This document shows, one piece after another, positions 20,661 through 34,054 of a stretch of 64,000 nucleotides of DNA. The position numbers were made by a program, and so were the translations under genes. Each line of letters begins with the position of its first letter. The stretch's first letter is position 1. This DNA is from Dipteris shenzhenensis. Lineage: Eukaryota; Polypodiophyta; Polypodiopsida; Gleicheniales. The stretch lies in assembly GCA_047967505.1 (NCBI GenBank), contig CM106539.1, one strand, 5' to 3'. Below the pieces are notes generated by a model. That model saw only the letters and a program-made list of their open reading frames with translations. It did not search any database and had not been told where the DNA came from.

Positions 20661-23600
20661 TTTGTCTTGGAGGTGTCCACATTGTTCCCTTCAGCCCTTG
20701 GGTCTTTTCTCCCTCCTGCTACTCAGTGAGCTGCTCTTCCTATGCCTTCTCCTCTTAGGCATATAACTTTGGTACCTTCTACTCTTCCTCATCCCCTATC
20801 TATTCTTGATCACCTGCCCCTTCATTTGTATTTTCTCCCTCTTAGCTACTGTGCTCCTACTCATCCTATTGTGCACCCAATGGCCCTACTTTGCTTTGCG
20901 AGAGGTAGTGTACCTGAAAAAGGCACTCGTCCCATTACCAATCGATGGTGCAACATACAAAGATGTGGCTAAGTTTGCACTAGGTTTGGCCCCTTCTCAT
21001 TGCTCGTAAGGCAATGATGATATATTTATTTTCAATCATGGATGTTTTTATTGAAGCCATACTTATATATTGATATAAAATCCTAGTGAATGTTTATCTA
21101 GCTAATCTTCTTATTTTCACAATGCTAATAGAACATATTATAACTTTATATATTTTCTTTTGAATTTTGAAGTAAAAGATGAAAATTTTGGTGAAACTGT
21201 AAATTTTTTTGCATAGAAGTTTGGAATCTTGGCTAATGTTTAAAAAGTTTACTTTTATTAAGCTATATAAACTTTCGAGACCAATATAAATTTTTCACTT
21301 CTTAACAAAACTAACATGAAAATATCATCCATGTTTTCAGTGAATCTAGCAGGTTTCAAAGGACCAATGAAATCCAAACCACATCAATATGACTACATCT
21401 TGCAACACACCTTTGGGACTAACCAGTCGTTGATCCACCATGCAAACTTGGAAGCGTGATGCTTTATATGATTTAAACTTCAGCCTTGTGCAATCTCTTT
21501 AGAAATAATATTCACTCTTGATGTGAGCGTAATATTTGGTTATACAATGACTGCTTAATACACGAGGTGGATGAAGCAATGAAATAGGACTAAAGATAAC
21601 TAGCCTAAAGGGGACCGTTTTAGTATAGCACTTTTAGGATAGCATAGTGGTAGTGCAGGATAAGTGATCATCAGCACGGTGGTTTCTTGCACACTAGGAT
21701 ATTGACTGCCACCAGTACAGTGGTTTGCTTCTATTATTACAAGATGAATGGCATACAATCATTTGTTTAGGACTTGTGGATTCGTTATGGGATTTAATAA
21801 AACTAGCATAGTGGTTGTTTGGGATATACTAAAAACAAGCATGGGATTTATCATTTGGGATTAACAAAAACAAGCACAGTGGTTAGTTTGGGATACTAAA
21901 AGAAGCTTAGTCTCAAAGACATTTTCCATTTTCCACAATAAGTGGAATATTGTTTCCTTGCAATGAGACTACATTTTCTTAGTACTATCTTAGTCATCCT
22001 CGTCCACTACTCCAAGACACCCCAAGATGTGCTCATGTGTGTTTGAATCCAATTTGAAGACACTCTTGCCCTTCTTTCATTGTGTCATAGGTTGCATTTG
22101 GAACTTAATAGCTCTTGCTAGATGAGAATACACAAATGTTTGTGGACTCCTATGTAGTAGTTCGTAATTGTAGCCTCTCTTGGATGTTTTTCTGTACCAA
22201 AAATCTCTGACTACTACATAGTCACAATTTCCACCACCGGGCTGGTTTAGCGTGATGGTCTCAATCTCACATATTTGACAATAACAAGAAGATTGCTTTT
22301 CATTTCTGAATTTCAAAATTCAAAAATAACAATATATTGCATTTCATTTCTAAATTTCACAATTTCATTCAGTAATAACTGTTGTTCGTCTTGAACCAGC
22401 ACCGAGCTAGTTTAGGAAAATCACATTAAGTCCAAGCCATCCCAGTCTAGAAATCAAGTGGTATATGACCCGAATAGCAAGAAATTAAATTTAACTAATT
22501 TAATTACTAAGAAACACAATAATTTCAACCATTATGATCATCAACAACTAATGTCTATTCAACCACAATGATTCATGACAATCACATAATTTTTTATTGA
22601 GCTAAGAAAGCCACGGTTGCATGATGTTCCAACCACTAGGTTGGTTTAGTAAAATAACAATGTATTTCTTTTCTATTGCAAAATAAATTGCTGTTAAGTT
22701 TTGCTCAACCATGCCATCAAGTTGCTCAACAACTTATGTTTGATCAACCATGCTAGTTCAAGACAATCACATAGCTAGTGATTGAGTTGAAGTAGGCATG
22801 GTTGCATGATGTTCCAACCAATAAAATAGCAATATATTTCATTTCTGTTGCAAAACATACTTGTTAATTTTTTCTCAACCACGCCACTAGGCTGATCAAC
22901 AACTAATGTTTGTTCAACCATGCTAGTTCAGGAGCTAAACTAGCTTATGGTTGCATGCTATTGCAACCACCGGGCTGGTTTAGGACAATCACATTTAGTC
23001 CAAGCTTGGTTTAAGAAATAAAACAAGTAAACTATCCCAAAGCTCATTCACAAACAACCATCGAGTTGGTTTAGGCATCACTGACCTGCATTGTATCAAG
23101 CATGTGTATGATGTGCTCCTCAAATATGTTGCATCTTGTCTCCTTTTTATAGATGTCCTTTCTATTTGGAGAAACTCTTGAATCGTTACTCTAGCAATGA
23201 CTTCCACACTTAGGCTGTCTCTCCTTTTTTTGTGTTTTGTTGAAGCCCACAAACGTCTTGGATCAGGATGATCATGCATTGCTTCTGCTCTACATTGAAC
23301 TGATGAGCCACATTTGTCCTTCCGATTGACATCTTTGACATGCGGGTTACATAAGCACTTACTAAACAAAATATGTGTGGTCACATTGGAAAATAAATCT
23401 TATCCAGTGATGAAATTACACACATCAACAACTTCTACATTGACTTAAACATCAAAATGGCATTGGATAAGGTACATTCAATGACACATAAAATAGGGAA
23501 TTTTTCATTCTTTAAGAGCAACAATTTAAATTGTAAACATATGTTCAATCTATATCATTTTGGATATAAAGACTGTAGCTAAGAGCAACGTCTCTCAATG

Positions 23601-23775
23601 TAATCATATACATAAAGCTACAATTGCTATTATCCCTCTTTGGTCTTATGGCATCATGTCTTCTTTCTATTTATTAAAAGTTTTGTTAAATTTTGTGCAT
23701 ATTGCCGAGTGACAATGTTATTTTCATGAAATATTTAAGTCTCCTTTCATGGATTTATAAATTTATCACGTCAAC
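20661..23775. other. No recognised gene; weak short repeats
   Basis: 21600-21900 carries repeated AGCACAGTGGTT-like phrases with TTTGGGAT. 22200-22990 has several copies of a CAACCACCGGGCTGGTTTAG-like phrase, some followed by a shared AATCACAT tail. A minus-strand frame at 22995-23384 (129 codons, basic) and one at 22077-22316 have no motif I recognise. I would not call genes here. Confidence 0.5.
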
Positions 23776-24135
23776 GAAAAACGTCAAGGAAAAATATTTA
23801 AAATAATTAAATTAACAAATAACTTAGATATAGCTAGAATTTCTAATATAGGATTATTTCAAATTCTTGCATGTTGGTGTAAAAGTATAGATTGAAAAAA
23901 CAATATTTGTATGTGAATATGATAGAGCCACAAAGTGAACTTTTGATTTGGGAAGGAAAAACGTCAAGGAAAAATATTAAAAATAATTAAGTTAACAAAT
24001 AACTTAGATATAGCTAGAATTTCTAATATAGGATTATTTCAAATTCTTGCATGTTGGTGCAAAAGTATAGATTGAAAAAACAATATTTTTATGTGAATAT
24101 GACAGTGCCACAAAGTGAACTTTTGATTTGGGAAG
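23776..24135. repeat. 180-bp tandem duplication
   Basis: The segment starting GAAAAACGTCAAGGAAAAAT near 23776 is repeated at about 23956 with very few differences. It is followed by three shorter echoes of AGT(G/A)AACTTTTGATTTGGGAAG-type sequence to about 24200. Confidence 0.85.
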
Positions 24136-24328
24136 AAACTTTTTAGGAAGTAAAATTTTGATTTGGAAAGGATATTTTCATAAAGTAAAGTTTTCATTTG
24201 GGAAGGATTTTTGGGCTTCGTCCAAAAACAACACAAAAAGTCCAAAATTAATGAAATAGGTGTTATGGATGTAGAACAGGACAATGTACATGGGTATAGT
24301 CAAAAAGATCTAGAAGCAAAAGACAAGG

Positions 24329-25153
24329 TTAGCCTCATCAGTAGAGACATACCCTTCTTCAAATTCTTCAATCATCATTGCCTTTGTCTTTTTCTTCAAA
24401 TAGCACTCGTCTTCAGTGTGATTAACTTTTCCACAAAATCCACAGTTCTTTCCATTTGTCGATGAAGTAGTTGGAGTTGATGGAGCCCTTGGTGATACTT
24501 TTAGTTGTTGTACTTGTTATAGGGGTTCCTTCCTTTGAATTTGCCTTTAGTGAACAAGACCTCTTCTTCTTTGACATGCTCAATTCCTCCTCTTGCTTTG
24601 ATCTTCCTTTCCTTTTCTAGGAGTGTAGCTTCCACATCAACAAGTTTTAGTGGTAGGAAGGTTGGTGAGGGTGGTAATTACATTAGAATAGTCTGCATCA
24701 GGAAGACTCTTAAGTAGCACAACTATCACAATATCCTCATCCAAATTGATTTTGATGCTAGCCAACTGAGTTAGCAAGCTCTTCATTGAATTCAAGTGAG
24801 AGGACAAAGCATCCCCTTTCTGTAATGTAAGAGTGAAGAACTTGATCAAAAGACTATATTTGGAACATCTGGCTTGAGCACCAAATAACACTTTCCAAGT
24901 GTTCCCAAGGATCAAAGGCAGTATCACACCCATCAATGTGATGGATATAGCAGTCACTTAAACCAAGTGCTATTATAGCAAGTGTCTTCTCATCTTTGAC
25001 TAACCATGAGAGTTCACCTTCTCTAGTGCTAGGCTTCTTGTCCTTCCCATTAGTGACATTCCAAATCCCCTTTTTCATGAGAGTGAATTTAATTTTTGTT
25101 TGCCATGTATGAAACCCATTGCCATTGAATTTGTCTACTTTGTTATCAACCAT
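24329..25153 (-). pseudogene. Copia gag (UBN2-type) with zinc knuckle, broken
   Basis: Begins MVDNKVDKFNGNGFHTWQTK and continues with WEHL, then shifts frame near 24900 into FGAQARCSKYSLLIKFFTLT, LNSMKSLLTQLASI and KSLPDADYSNVITTL, which is the usual Copia gag layout. Further on (24390-24450) a CCHC zinc knuckle, CGFCGKVNHTEDEC, is visible. At least one frameshift makes it a pseudogene. Confidence 0.75.
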
Positions 25154-25346
25154 TTTTTAGAAAGGGTCTTACCTTAAGTAAGGTAGTGTCTAGCTCTCTT
25201 TACAATGTAGCTCAAAGAAAGGATAAAAAAGTCTAAAATTGAAATGACTATACTGAAAGAGGGAAGGTCTTACCAACAAGTGGCAATGTCTAATACCTTT
25301 AACTAACTAACAATAACTAAAATAACAATAAGCAAAAAAAAGGATA

Positions 25347-25541
25347 TTAATCCTTTTTGGTGAAGAAGTCCCCTTCTCCATAAAGATGCAAATTAGATGC
25401 CATAAATTTTGAAAATCCCATAGCTTTGGCATGGTAATAGCCAGTGGGCTTCTCCCAAAGCTTCTTGGGTGGAGTCTTCTTCACTTTGTACTTGGGTCTC
25501 CGGACTGTAGATTGCTTCTTCTCACTATTCTCACTAGTCAT
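25347..25541 (-). CDS. Short basic leader ORF of the reversed Copia element
   Basis: From ATG at 25541 it encodes a 64-residue Lys-rich peptide (MTSENSEKKQSTVRRPKYKV, KKTPPKKLWEKP). It lies between the LTR and gag. It may be a real leader peptide or a chance ORF. Confidence 0.3.
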   Translation of the reverse strand: MTSENSEKKQSTVRRPKYKVKKTPPKKLWEKPTGYYHAKAMGFSKFMASNLHLYGEGDFFTKKD

Positions 25542-25641
25542 GATTTTGAATGGAAATAAGACTTTAGTCAAAAATAGACTAAAAAACACAATCAACCTTA
25601 TAAATCCAACAATACTCTCTAGTATTCTGATTTGATATCAG

Positions 25642-26185
25642 TGAACCAATGCTCCCCAAAGTAAAACAGTATGAGAGAAACAAAATCCCTCAAATTCCCA
25701 CACCCTTTGACCAAGGGAAGTCACTCTTTAGGTCAAAATTGGGCAAAATCTTGCCTTCTGCTATAGTGGGTCGGTGCAGCCCGAAATTGAGCTTGAATAC
25801 TGCAGCAAACAAGGGGCTTTTATAGTCAAAAGATGCCTCAGATAGTGAGCAAGATCCCTATTAGAAGAATTTCAAAATGATGCATCAGGTCGCCAATCAG
25901 AAATAGTGCAACTTTGAGTAGTAAATCGGTGATTTCTCCTTCAATGATGCACCAAATGCTTTGCAAATTGATCCAATCTCTTCATCTTGATGTTGCCTAA
26001 AAGCTCCAGAAGGAATTTTGCAATGGTAGCCTACAGCTGCTAATTTCTGTCAGAGAAGCGTGATGAAAAATGGCAGAAATATGACTCTCCGAGCAAAATT
26101 CGGCGACATGCTTCCGGTTGTAGATTTGCCCAGCTTAGGTGGTTTCCTAGTAGGAAGGACTCAGGGAAATTTCTAGTAGGGGCCA
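25642..26185 (-). repeat. LTR of the reversed Copia element (approximate ends)
   Basis: On the minus strand it begins TGGCCCCTACTAG at 26185. It holds a CTATAAAAGCCCC TATA box (minus strand, about 25814-25826) and ends near TTGGTTCA at 25642. Next to it, TGATATCAAATC resembles the initiator-Met primer site TGGTATCAGAGC with three changes. The ends are inferred because the partner LTR is missing. Confidence 0.55.
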
Positions 26186-26999
26186 TGTACTTCAGTGTAT
26201 GATGCCATGTATATATATATATATATATATAATTGCAATTTCCAAAAATTGAATCCAAAAAGGTACTGAAATATGTGCACTAGCAATATGTGGCATCTGG
26301 AGTGGCCCAAAATCCCCCAAAATGACTTTTTTTGTTATAGCTTATGAATCTACATGTTGAGAAGGAGAAGGTGTATCTCAACATTGAACACTCCCATTAG
26401 GATGCTAAGTGCATCTTCAAGTAATGTTACAACACACAAAAAATGAAAAAGAATAACTTGGACTTTGTGAAGGTTCAAGGTTGATATCAATGATCTTGTC
26501 CCCCATCTTTGGCCTCTTATTCATTCTCTTGTTACACCATATGATGTGATTTTTATGGATCCAACATGCAACAATCATACTTTTTTGAGCCCCTTGACTA
26601 CTCTAGACTCTTCTCATCCTATCTTTTATCTTATATGACAAAATCATCTAAATAATCACTAAAAGTATCATTGTTCACATACAAAATGTACCCAAAATGT
26701 TCATCAACCAAATGGCATCACTCTCCATTCAAATTTGCCATAACCTATTCTAACACATTATGAAATTTTGGAGATCATTTGAAGGGCCTTGTAAGAAATT
26801 TGATATTTTTGTATTTTCTTACTCTTGAATATTAAAGAAAGTGATCAAATATCACTAACTCCATATCTATCTGCCATGCCAAGCCACCAAAAGACACCTT
26901 TTAAAGTCTAAAGCACCATAAAGAGACCTTAAAACACAATCTTCTAAAGATATTCTTCTTCTTCTAATAATGAGGAGTGCATATTCACTTAGTTAATGT

Positions 27000-29372
27000 G
27001 TGGATGGAAAGTGCATCCTCATTTCTCACAAGATACCGCTAACAGCCCACATAGTTGTGATTGGGTGATACTTGAAAATATGACCACCTCACCCACTCGA
27101 TCTTTCCAAAGTTCTAAAGTACAATTTATATTGCAAACTCTTTGATACACTAGAAGCATTCTTTCCTCCACCTAGAATAATATCAAATCTTATCGCATTG
27201 TGTCCACATATGTCCACATATGGGCTTCATCTTCACAGATGACATCTCTATTTTGATCTAGATGCAGAATAAGCACTGATTTAGAAGCAAAGCAAGAAAG
27301 AACCAATTCACTCAATAGGTAAGAAGGACCAAATGAGAATTATGGGATTACATCATATTGATTTGTGGTGTGATGGAAAATCTATCCCAAAAATGCAATT
27401 ACAGCATCCTATCCTTATTTCTCTAATCCAACAAGTGTATTATGTTTTGTTTGTAATGGTGCACATGGATTACTAGGCTACTACCATAGCTTATCTACAT
27501 TTTCAAAAGCACGCAGATATCTTGCACAATTTCATGGTACAAAATGTGCAGAGGCAAAAGGAGAGTGCATCAACAAGCTGAGTGTGAGTCTAAGACTACC
27601 AATCTAGAGAAGAAGAAGATCCAAATTCCAAGGAGAAAAACGACAAGACTAGCAATCAAACAAAGGGAGAGGAAGTTGAGGAACCTCGAAACATTAAGGC
27701 CTGATTCAATTGGGATGATGAAAAAAATCCAAGCAATCCGCTAAAGCAAGCTTTATGTCAATTAAGATTTGTTAATTATAATTTGATTGATCAAAGATGA
27801 GATTTTAGTATAGTTTCTAGGCATGTGATGGAACTAGACAAAGAAAACATAAATCCCAATATAAATCCTACAAACAATTCCAGCCATTGTTTAATTCAAA
27901 ATTGGAGAAGGAGAAATTGTAGGGAAAAAATTCAAGGTGGTCACTAGACACACAATCAAGAAGTTTGTTGACAATACTTTAGATTTAGCAGGTGAAATAG
28001 AAGAAGTGATGGATGCAAGTGGTCTAAATCAAATTGCAAACTAGAATATGAATTGCAAATTGTTTGATACATTAGAAGCTTTCTTTCCTCCACCTAGAAT
28101 ATCACATCTTATAGCATTGTTCTCCACATATGGCTTCTTCATAGACCACATCTCCATATTGAACTAGATGCAGAATAAGCATTCATTGAGAGGTGGGGCA
28201 AGAAAGAAGTCATTTCGCTCAGTAGGTGAGGACCAAATGAGAATTATGGGTTCACATCATATTGATTTATGGTATGATAGAAAAATCTATCCCCAAAAAT
28301 GCAATTACAGCTTTGTGTCCTTATTTCTCTAATCCAACAAGTGTATTGCATTTTGCTGGTAATGGTACACATGGATTACTAGGGCACTGCCATAGCTTTC
28401 CTACATTTTCAAAAGCAAAGAGACATCTTGCACAATATCATGCTATGGAATGTGCAAAGGTAAAAAAAGAGTGCATCAGCTCACACTAATGTTTAGCTAA
28501 GTTTGAGTTAGAAAATTTCAATCTAGAGAAGAAGAAGATCGAGATTTCAAGGACAAAAACTACAAGAGTACGAATCAAAATGAGGGAGGGGAAGCTAAAG
28601 AACCTTGAAACATTAAGGCCTAATTTAGGAGGGATGAAGAAAAGAATCCAAGCAATCAGGTGAAGCAAGTTTTATGTCAATCAAGATTTGTTAGCTATAA
28701 TTTGATTGATCAAAGATGAGATTTTAGTATTGTTTCTAGGAATGTGATGCAACCAGACAAAGAAAACATAGATCCTAATATAAATCCCAGAAACAGTTCA
28801 AGCCATTGGTTAGCTTAGCATTGGAGAAGGACATTGCAAGGAAAAAAATTCAAGGTGGTCACTAGACACATAGTCCAAAAGTTTGTCAACAATACTTTAG
28901 TTTTAGTAGGTGAAATAGAAGAATTGATGGATGCAAGTGGTGTAAATCAAAAAGGATATAACACCTTGCAAAAGTGCCTAGTAAAAAACTGGTAGGCAAG
29001 AAGCTCAAAGGGAGTCTTCTTTTGAATCTTGCATGTTTATGGCTCTTCCGTGATAGACTCATTGTAGAGATCTTTGAATATATTGGAGCACCTTTCCATA
29101 TTGTGGGTGTTCACATAAAGGGAAGCTTGGCGTTATTGAATATAATGAACTGAATAATATCTTCGTGACTTGGAGCAACTCCAAAGAAGAATGGTAGTGT
29201 TTGATGACATAACATTTGTGGACACAAGTGGCTTGCTAAAATTCATAATCAAGCTTGATGAATGTGACGTCATCAAAGACAACAAGTTGGAAGGGGTCAC
29301 AATCACCTTGAGGAACAAGGCTCTTGATACATATTTGAAAGAGGATGATTTGAGGTACTTCAGTATATGATT
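27000..29372 (+). pseudogene. R4 copy of the array gene, broken
   Basis: Same gene pieces as R1, including the duplicated 5' part about 0.9 kb apart (27326 and 28230). The pieces are 27544-27744 (Lys/Arg-rich coiled-coil-like), 28262-28489 (YFSNPTSVLHFAGNGTHGLL) and 29170-29370 (GLLKFIIKLDECDVIKDNKL). Frameshifts and stops throughout. Confidence 0.5.
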
Positions 29373-29952
29373 CCATATATATATATATTTATATTTATAT
29401 TCCAATAAGGTATTGAAATATGTGCACTAGCTATGCGTCACTAGCAAAATGTGGCATCTAGAGCAGTCCAAAACCCCAAAAATGACATTTTTTGTTATAA
29501 CTTATGGATCTACATGTTAAGGGAAGGGGTATCTCAACATAAAACACTCCCATCAGGATGCTAAGTGCATCTTCACACAATATTACAATACACAAAAAAT
29601 GAAAAGGAACAACTTGGACTTTATGAAGGTTCAAGTTTGATATCAATGATCTTCTCCCCCATCTTTGGCCTCTTGTTCATTCTCTTGTTGCACCATATGG
29701 TGTGATTTTTATGGATCCAACATGCATCAATCATACTTGTTTGAGCCCCTTCACTAGTCTATGTACTCTTCTCATCCTATCTTTTATCTTAAATGACAAA
29801 ATCATTTAAATAATCACTAAAAATATCATCAACCAAATGGCATCAATCTCCATTCAAAACTGCCATTATCTGTTCTGACACATCAGAAAATTTAAGAGGT
29901 CATTTGCAGGGCCTTGTAAGAAATTGGATATTTTTGTATTTTCTTACTCTTG

Positions 29953-31166
29953 TAGCCTAGTAATCCATGTGCACCATTACCAACAAAATATAATACACTT
30001 GTTGGATTAGAGAAATAAGGATGGGATGCTATAATTGCAATTTTAGGATAGATTTTCCATCACATCACAAATCAATATGATGTAAACCCATAATTCTCAT
30101 TTGATCTTTCTTGCCTATTGAGTGAACTGCTTCATTCTTGCATTGCTTCTAAATTGGTGCTTATTCTGCATCTAGATCAATATGGAGATGTCATCTATGA
30201 AGAAGAAGACATATGTGGAGCACAATGCTATAAGATGTGATATTCTAGGTGGAGGAAAGAATGCTTCTAGTGTATCAAAGAGTTTGCGATTCGAATTGTA
30301 CTTGGGAACTTTGGAAAGATCGAGTGGGTGAGGATGGTCATTATTTTGAGTATCACCCTATCACAACTGTGTGGGCTATTAGCAGTATCTTGTAAGAAAT
30401 GAGGATGCACTTTTTGTCCAGGCACTGATTGAGTGAATATGCACTCCTCATTATTAGAAGAAGAAGAATATCCTTAGTTTATTGTGTTTTAAGGTCTCTT
30501 TATGATGTTTTAGACCTTAAAAGTTGTGTTTTAGTGGCTTGGCATGGCAAATAGATATGAGTTAGTGATATTCGATCACTTTCTTGAATATTCAAGAGTA
30601 AGAAAATACCAAAATATCAAAATTTCTTACAAGGCCCTACAAATGACCTCCAAAATTTTCTAATGTGTTAGAATAGGTTATGACAATTTTGAATGGAGAG
30701 TGATGTCGTTTGGTTGATGAACATTCTAAGTGCATTTTGCAGTGTGACCAATGATACTTTTAGTGATTATTTAGATGATTTTGTCATATAACATAAAAGA
30801 TAGGATGAGAAGAGTCTGTAGACTAGTCAACGGCTCAAAGAAGTATGATTACTACATGTTGGATCCATAAAAATCAGATCATATGGTGCAACAAGAGAAT
30901 GAACAAGAGGCCAAAGATGGGCGACAAGATCATTGATATCAACCTTGAACCTTCACAAAGTCCAAGTTGTTCTTTTTTATTTTTTGCGTGTTGTAATATT
31001 GTTTGAAGATGGACTTAGCATCTTGATGGGAGTGTTTTATGTTGAGATACACCTTCCCCTTCTTAACATGTAGATTCATAAGCTATAAAAAAAAAGTCAT
31101 TTTTGGGGGTTTTGTGCCACTCCAAATGCCACATATTACTAGTGACACATAGCTAGTGCACATATT
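29953..31166 (-). repeat. Inverted piece of the array unit
   Basis: This 1.2-kb stretch is the array unit in reverse, from its CACTAGCTATGTGTCACTAG tail (31160 end) to the GGTAATGGTGCACATGGATTACTAGG block (29955 end). It is flanked by about 60-bp direct copies of the AAGAGGTCATTTGCAGGGCC phrase (29895-29952 and 31167-31225). Confidence 0.8.
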
Positions 31167-31375
31167 AAGAGGTCATTTGCAGGGCCTTGCAAGAAATTTA
31201 ATATTTTGGCATTTTCTTACTCTTGAATATTCAAGAAAGTGATCAAATATCACTAACTCCATATCTATTTGCCTTGCCAAGCCACCAAAACACTCCTTTT
31301 AAGGCCTAAAGCACCATAAAGAGACCTTAAAACACAATCTTTTAAGGGTATTCTTTTTCTTCTAATAATCAGGAG

Positions 31376-32261
31376 TGCATATTCATTCGGTCAATGAATG
31401 GACAGCCTGACAAAAAGCATCCTCATTTCTCACAATATATCACTAATAGCCCACATAGTTGTGATTGGGTGATACTCAAAATAATGACCACCCTCACCCA
31501 CTCGAGCTTCCCAAAGTTCTCGAGTATAACTCAGATCATGAACTTTGTGATATAGTAGAAGCATTATTTTCTCCACCTAGAATATCACATCTATAGCATT
31601 GTGCTGGACATATGGCTTCTTCTTCACAGACAACATCTCCATATTGATCTAGATGCAGAATAAGCACCAATTGAGAAGCAGAGCAAGAAAGAAGCACTTC
31701 ACTTAGTAGGCGAGAAGGACCAAATGACATCATATTGATTTGTGGTGTGATGGAAACTTCTATCCTCAAAATGCAATTACAGCTTCCCATCCTTATTTCT
31801 CTAATCCAACCAATGTATTGTATCTTGTTGGTAATGGTGCATATGGATTACTAGGGTACTACCATAGCTTTTGTACATTTTCAAAAGCATGGAGACATCT
31901 TGCACAATATCATGCTATAGAATGTGCAAAGGCAAGTGAAGAGTGCATTAGCTTGCAACAATGTTTAGCTAAGCATGAGTCTGAAAATGCCAATCTAGAG
32001 AATGACAAAAATGACAAGATTGGGAATCACATAGAGGGAGAGGAAGTTGAGGAAGCTCAAAGAATTCTTAAAGTTTTTTACGACGCAACATTTGAGGAGA
32101 CAGGGGGTTTGCTAACATTCATAATCAAGCTTGATAAATGTGAGGTCATCAAAGATAAAAAGTTGGAAAGAGTCTTAATCACCTTCACGAACAGGGCTGT
32201 TGATACATATTTGGAAGATGATTATTCAAGGTACTTTAGTGTACAATGCCATGTACTTTAG
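31376..32261 (+). pseudogene. R5 array gene copy with fused 5' and 3' exons
   Basis: 31740-32261 is an open frame of 173 codons. It begins with the FYPQNAITASHPYFSNPTNV block, continues through HLAQYHAIECAKASEECISL, and goes directly into TGGLLTFIIKLDKCEVIKDK and YLEDDYSRYF. In other units these parts are separated by an intron and at least one exon, so a deletion joined them. The longest clean frame of this gene in the window; function unknown. Confidence 0.5.
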
Positions 32262-33055
32262 TCTATGGTGCCATATATATATATATATACATATATATAT
32301 AATTATGATTTCCAAAAATTGAATCTAAAAAGGTATTGAAATATGTACACCAACTATGTGTCGCTAGCAATATGTGGCATTTGGAGTGGCCCGACAACCC
32401 CCAAAATGGCTTTTTTGTTATAGCTTATGGATCTACATGTTGAGAAGGGGAAGGTGTATCTCAATATAAAACACTTCCATCAAGATGCTAAGTGCATCTT
32501 CAAGCAATATTACAACACACAAAAAATGAAAAAGAACAACTTGCACTTTGTGAAGGTTCAAGGTTGATTTCAATGATCTTGTCACCCATCTCTGGCCTCT
32601 TGTTCATTCTCTTGTTGCACCATATGATGTGATTTTTATGGATCCAACATGCAGCAATCATACTTCTTTGAGCCCATTGACTAGTCTACAAACTCTTCTC
32701 ATCCTATTTTTTATCATATATGACAAAATTGTCTACATAATGACTAAAAGTGTCGTTGGTCACACTATAAAATGCACCCGGAATGTTCATCAACCAAATG
32801 GCATCACTCTCCATTCAAAACTGCCATAACTTGTTCTAACACATTAGAAAATTTTGGAGATCATTTGCAAGGCCTTGTAAGAAATGTGATATTTTGGTAT
32901 TTTCTTACTCTTGAATATTCAAGAAAGTGATCAAATATCACAAACTCCATATCTATTTGCCATGCCAATTGACCAAAACACACCTTCTAAGGTTTAAAGC
33001 ACCATAAAGAGACCTTGAAACACAATCTTCTAAGGATATTCTTCTTCTACTAATA

Positions 33056-34020
33056 ATGAGGAGTGCATATTCACTCAGTCATTACATGGACAAAAAGTAC
33101 ATATTCACTCAGTCATTACGTGGACAGAAAGTGCATCCTCATTTCTCACAAGATACCGCTAACAGCCCACACTATTATGATTGGGTGACACTCAAAATAA
33201 TGACCACCCTCACCCACTCAATCTTTTCAAAGTTCTCAAGTACAATTCTTATCACAAACTCTTTGATACACTAGAAGCATTCTTTCCTCCACCTAGAATA
33301 TAACATCTGATGGCATTATGCTCCTGATATGTCTTTTCTTCACAGACGACATCTCCATAATGATCTAGATGCGGAACAAGCACCAATTCAGAAGTGAAGT
33401 AAGAAAGAAGTAGTTCACTCAATAGGCAAGAAGGACCAAATAAGAATTATGTGTTTACATCATATTTATTTGTGGTGTGAAGGACATTGCAAGGAAAAAA
33501 ATTCAAGTTGGTCACTAGGCACATACTCCAAAAGTTTGTCAACAATACTTTAGTTTTAGCATGTGAAATAGAAGAAGTGATGAATGCAAGTGGTGTAAAT
33601 TGAAAAGGATATAACACCTTGCAAAAGTGCCATTACAAAAAACACATAGGAAAGAAGTTCAAAGGGACTCTTCTTTTGAGTCTTGCAATTTCATGGCTCT
33701 TCCATGATAGACTCAATGTATAAATCTCTGAACATATTGGAGAACCTTTCCATATTGTGGGTGTTCACATAAAGGGAAGTTTGGTGTTATTGAATATAAA
33801 GAACTGAATAATATCTTCCTTGACTTGGAGCAACTCCAAAGAAGAATGGTAGAGTTTTATAACATAACATTTGTGGAGATAGGAGGTTTGCTAAAATTCA
33901 CAATCAAGCTTGATGAATGTGAGGTCATCGAAGATAAAGTTGAAAAGGGTCACAATAAGCTTGATGAACAGGGCTCTTGATACATATTTGGAAGAGCATG
34001 ATTCTAGGTACTACAATGTA
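33056..34020 (+). pseudogene. R6 array gene copy, middle deleted
   Basis: Contains the 5' block with a locally duplicated CATATTCACTCAGTCATTAC phrase, then a deletion at about 33480 that removes the YFSNP block, then the 3' block (33840-34020). Stops are present. Confidence 0.45.
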
Positions 34021-34023
34021 TGG

Positions 34024-34054
<31 letters not shown>

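Larger units (their letters stand above)
24240..26185 (-). mobile_element. 5' part of a reversed Copia element, truncated
   Basis: Read on the minus strand: LTR (26185-25642), degenerate primer-binding site, short leader ORF, broken gag, zinc knuckle, then loss of similarity near 24330-24240. There is no protease, integrase or RT, and no second LTR, so the element is a 5' fragment. Its right end abuts array sequence at 26186. Confidence 0.7.

Noticed and set aside
19952-20758. 268-codon Pro-rich open frame on the plus strand
   Set aside because: It is the translation of a C-rich tract; frames on both strands stay open there for the same reason, and no domain or splice context supports a gene.
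22200-22990. SINE-like or tRNA-like repeats around CCACCGGGCTGGTTTAG
   Set aside because: No A and B box arrangement, no poly-A tail and no consistent boundaries could be made out.
22995-23384. 129-codon minus-strand frame
   Set aside because: No motif, no clear start context, no splice partners; probably chance.
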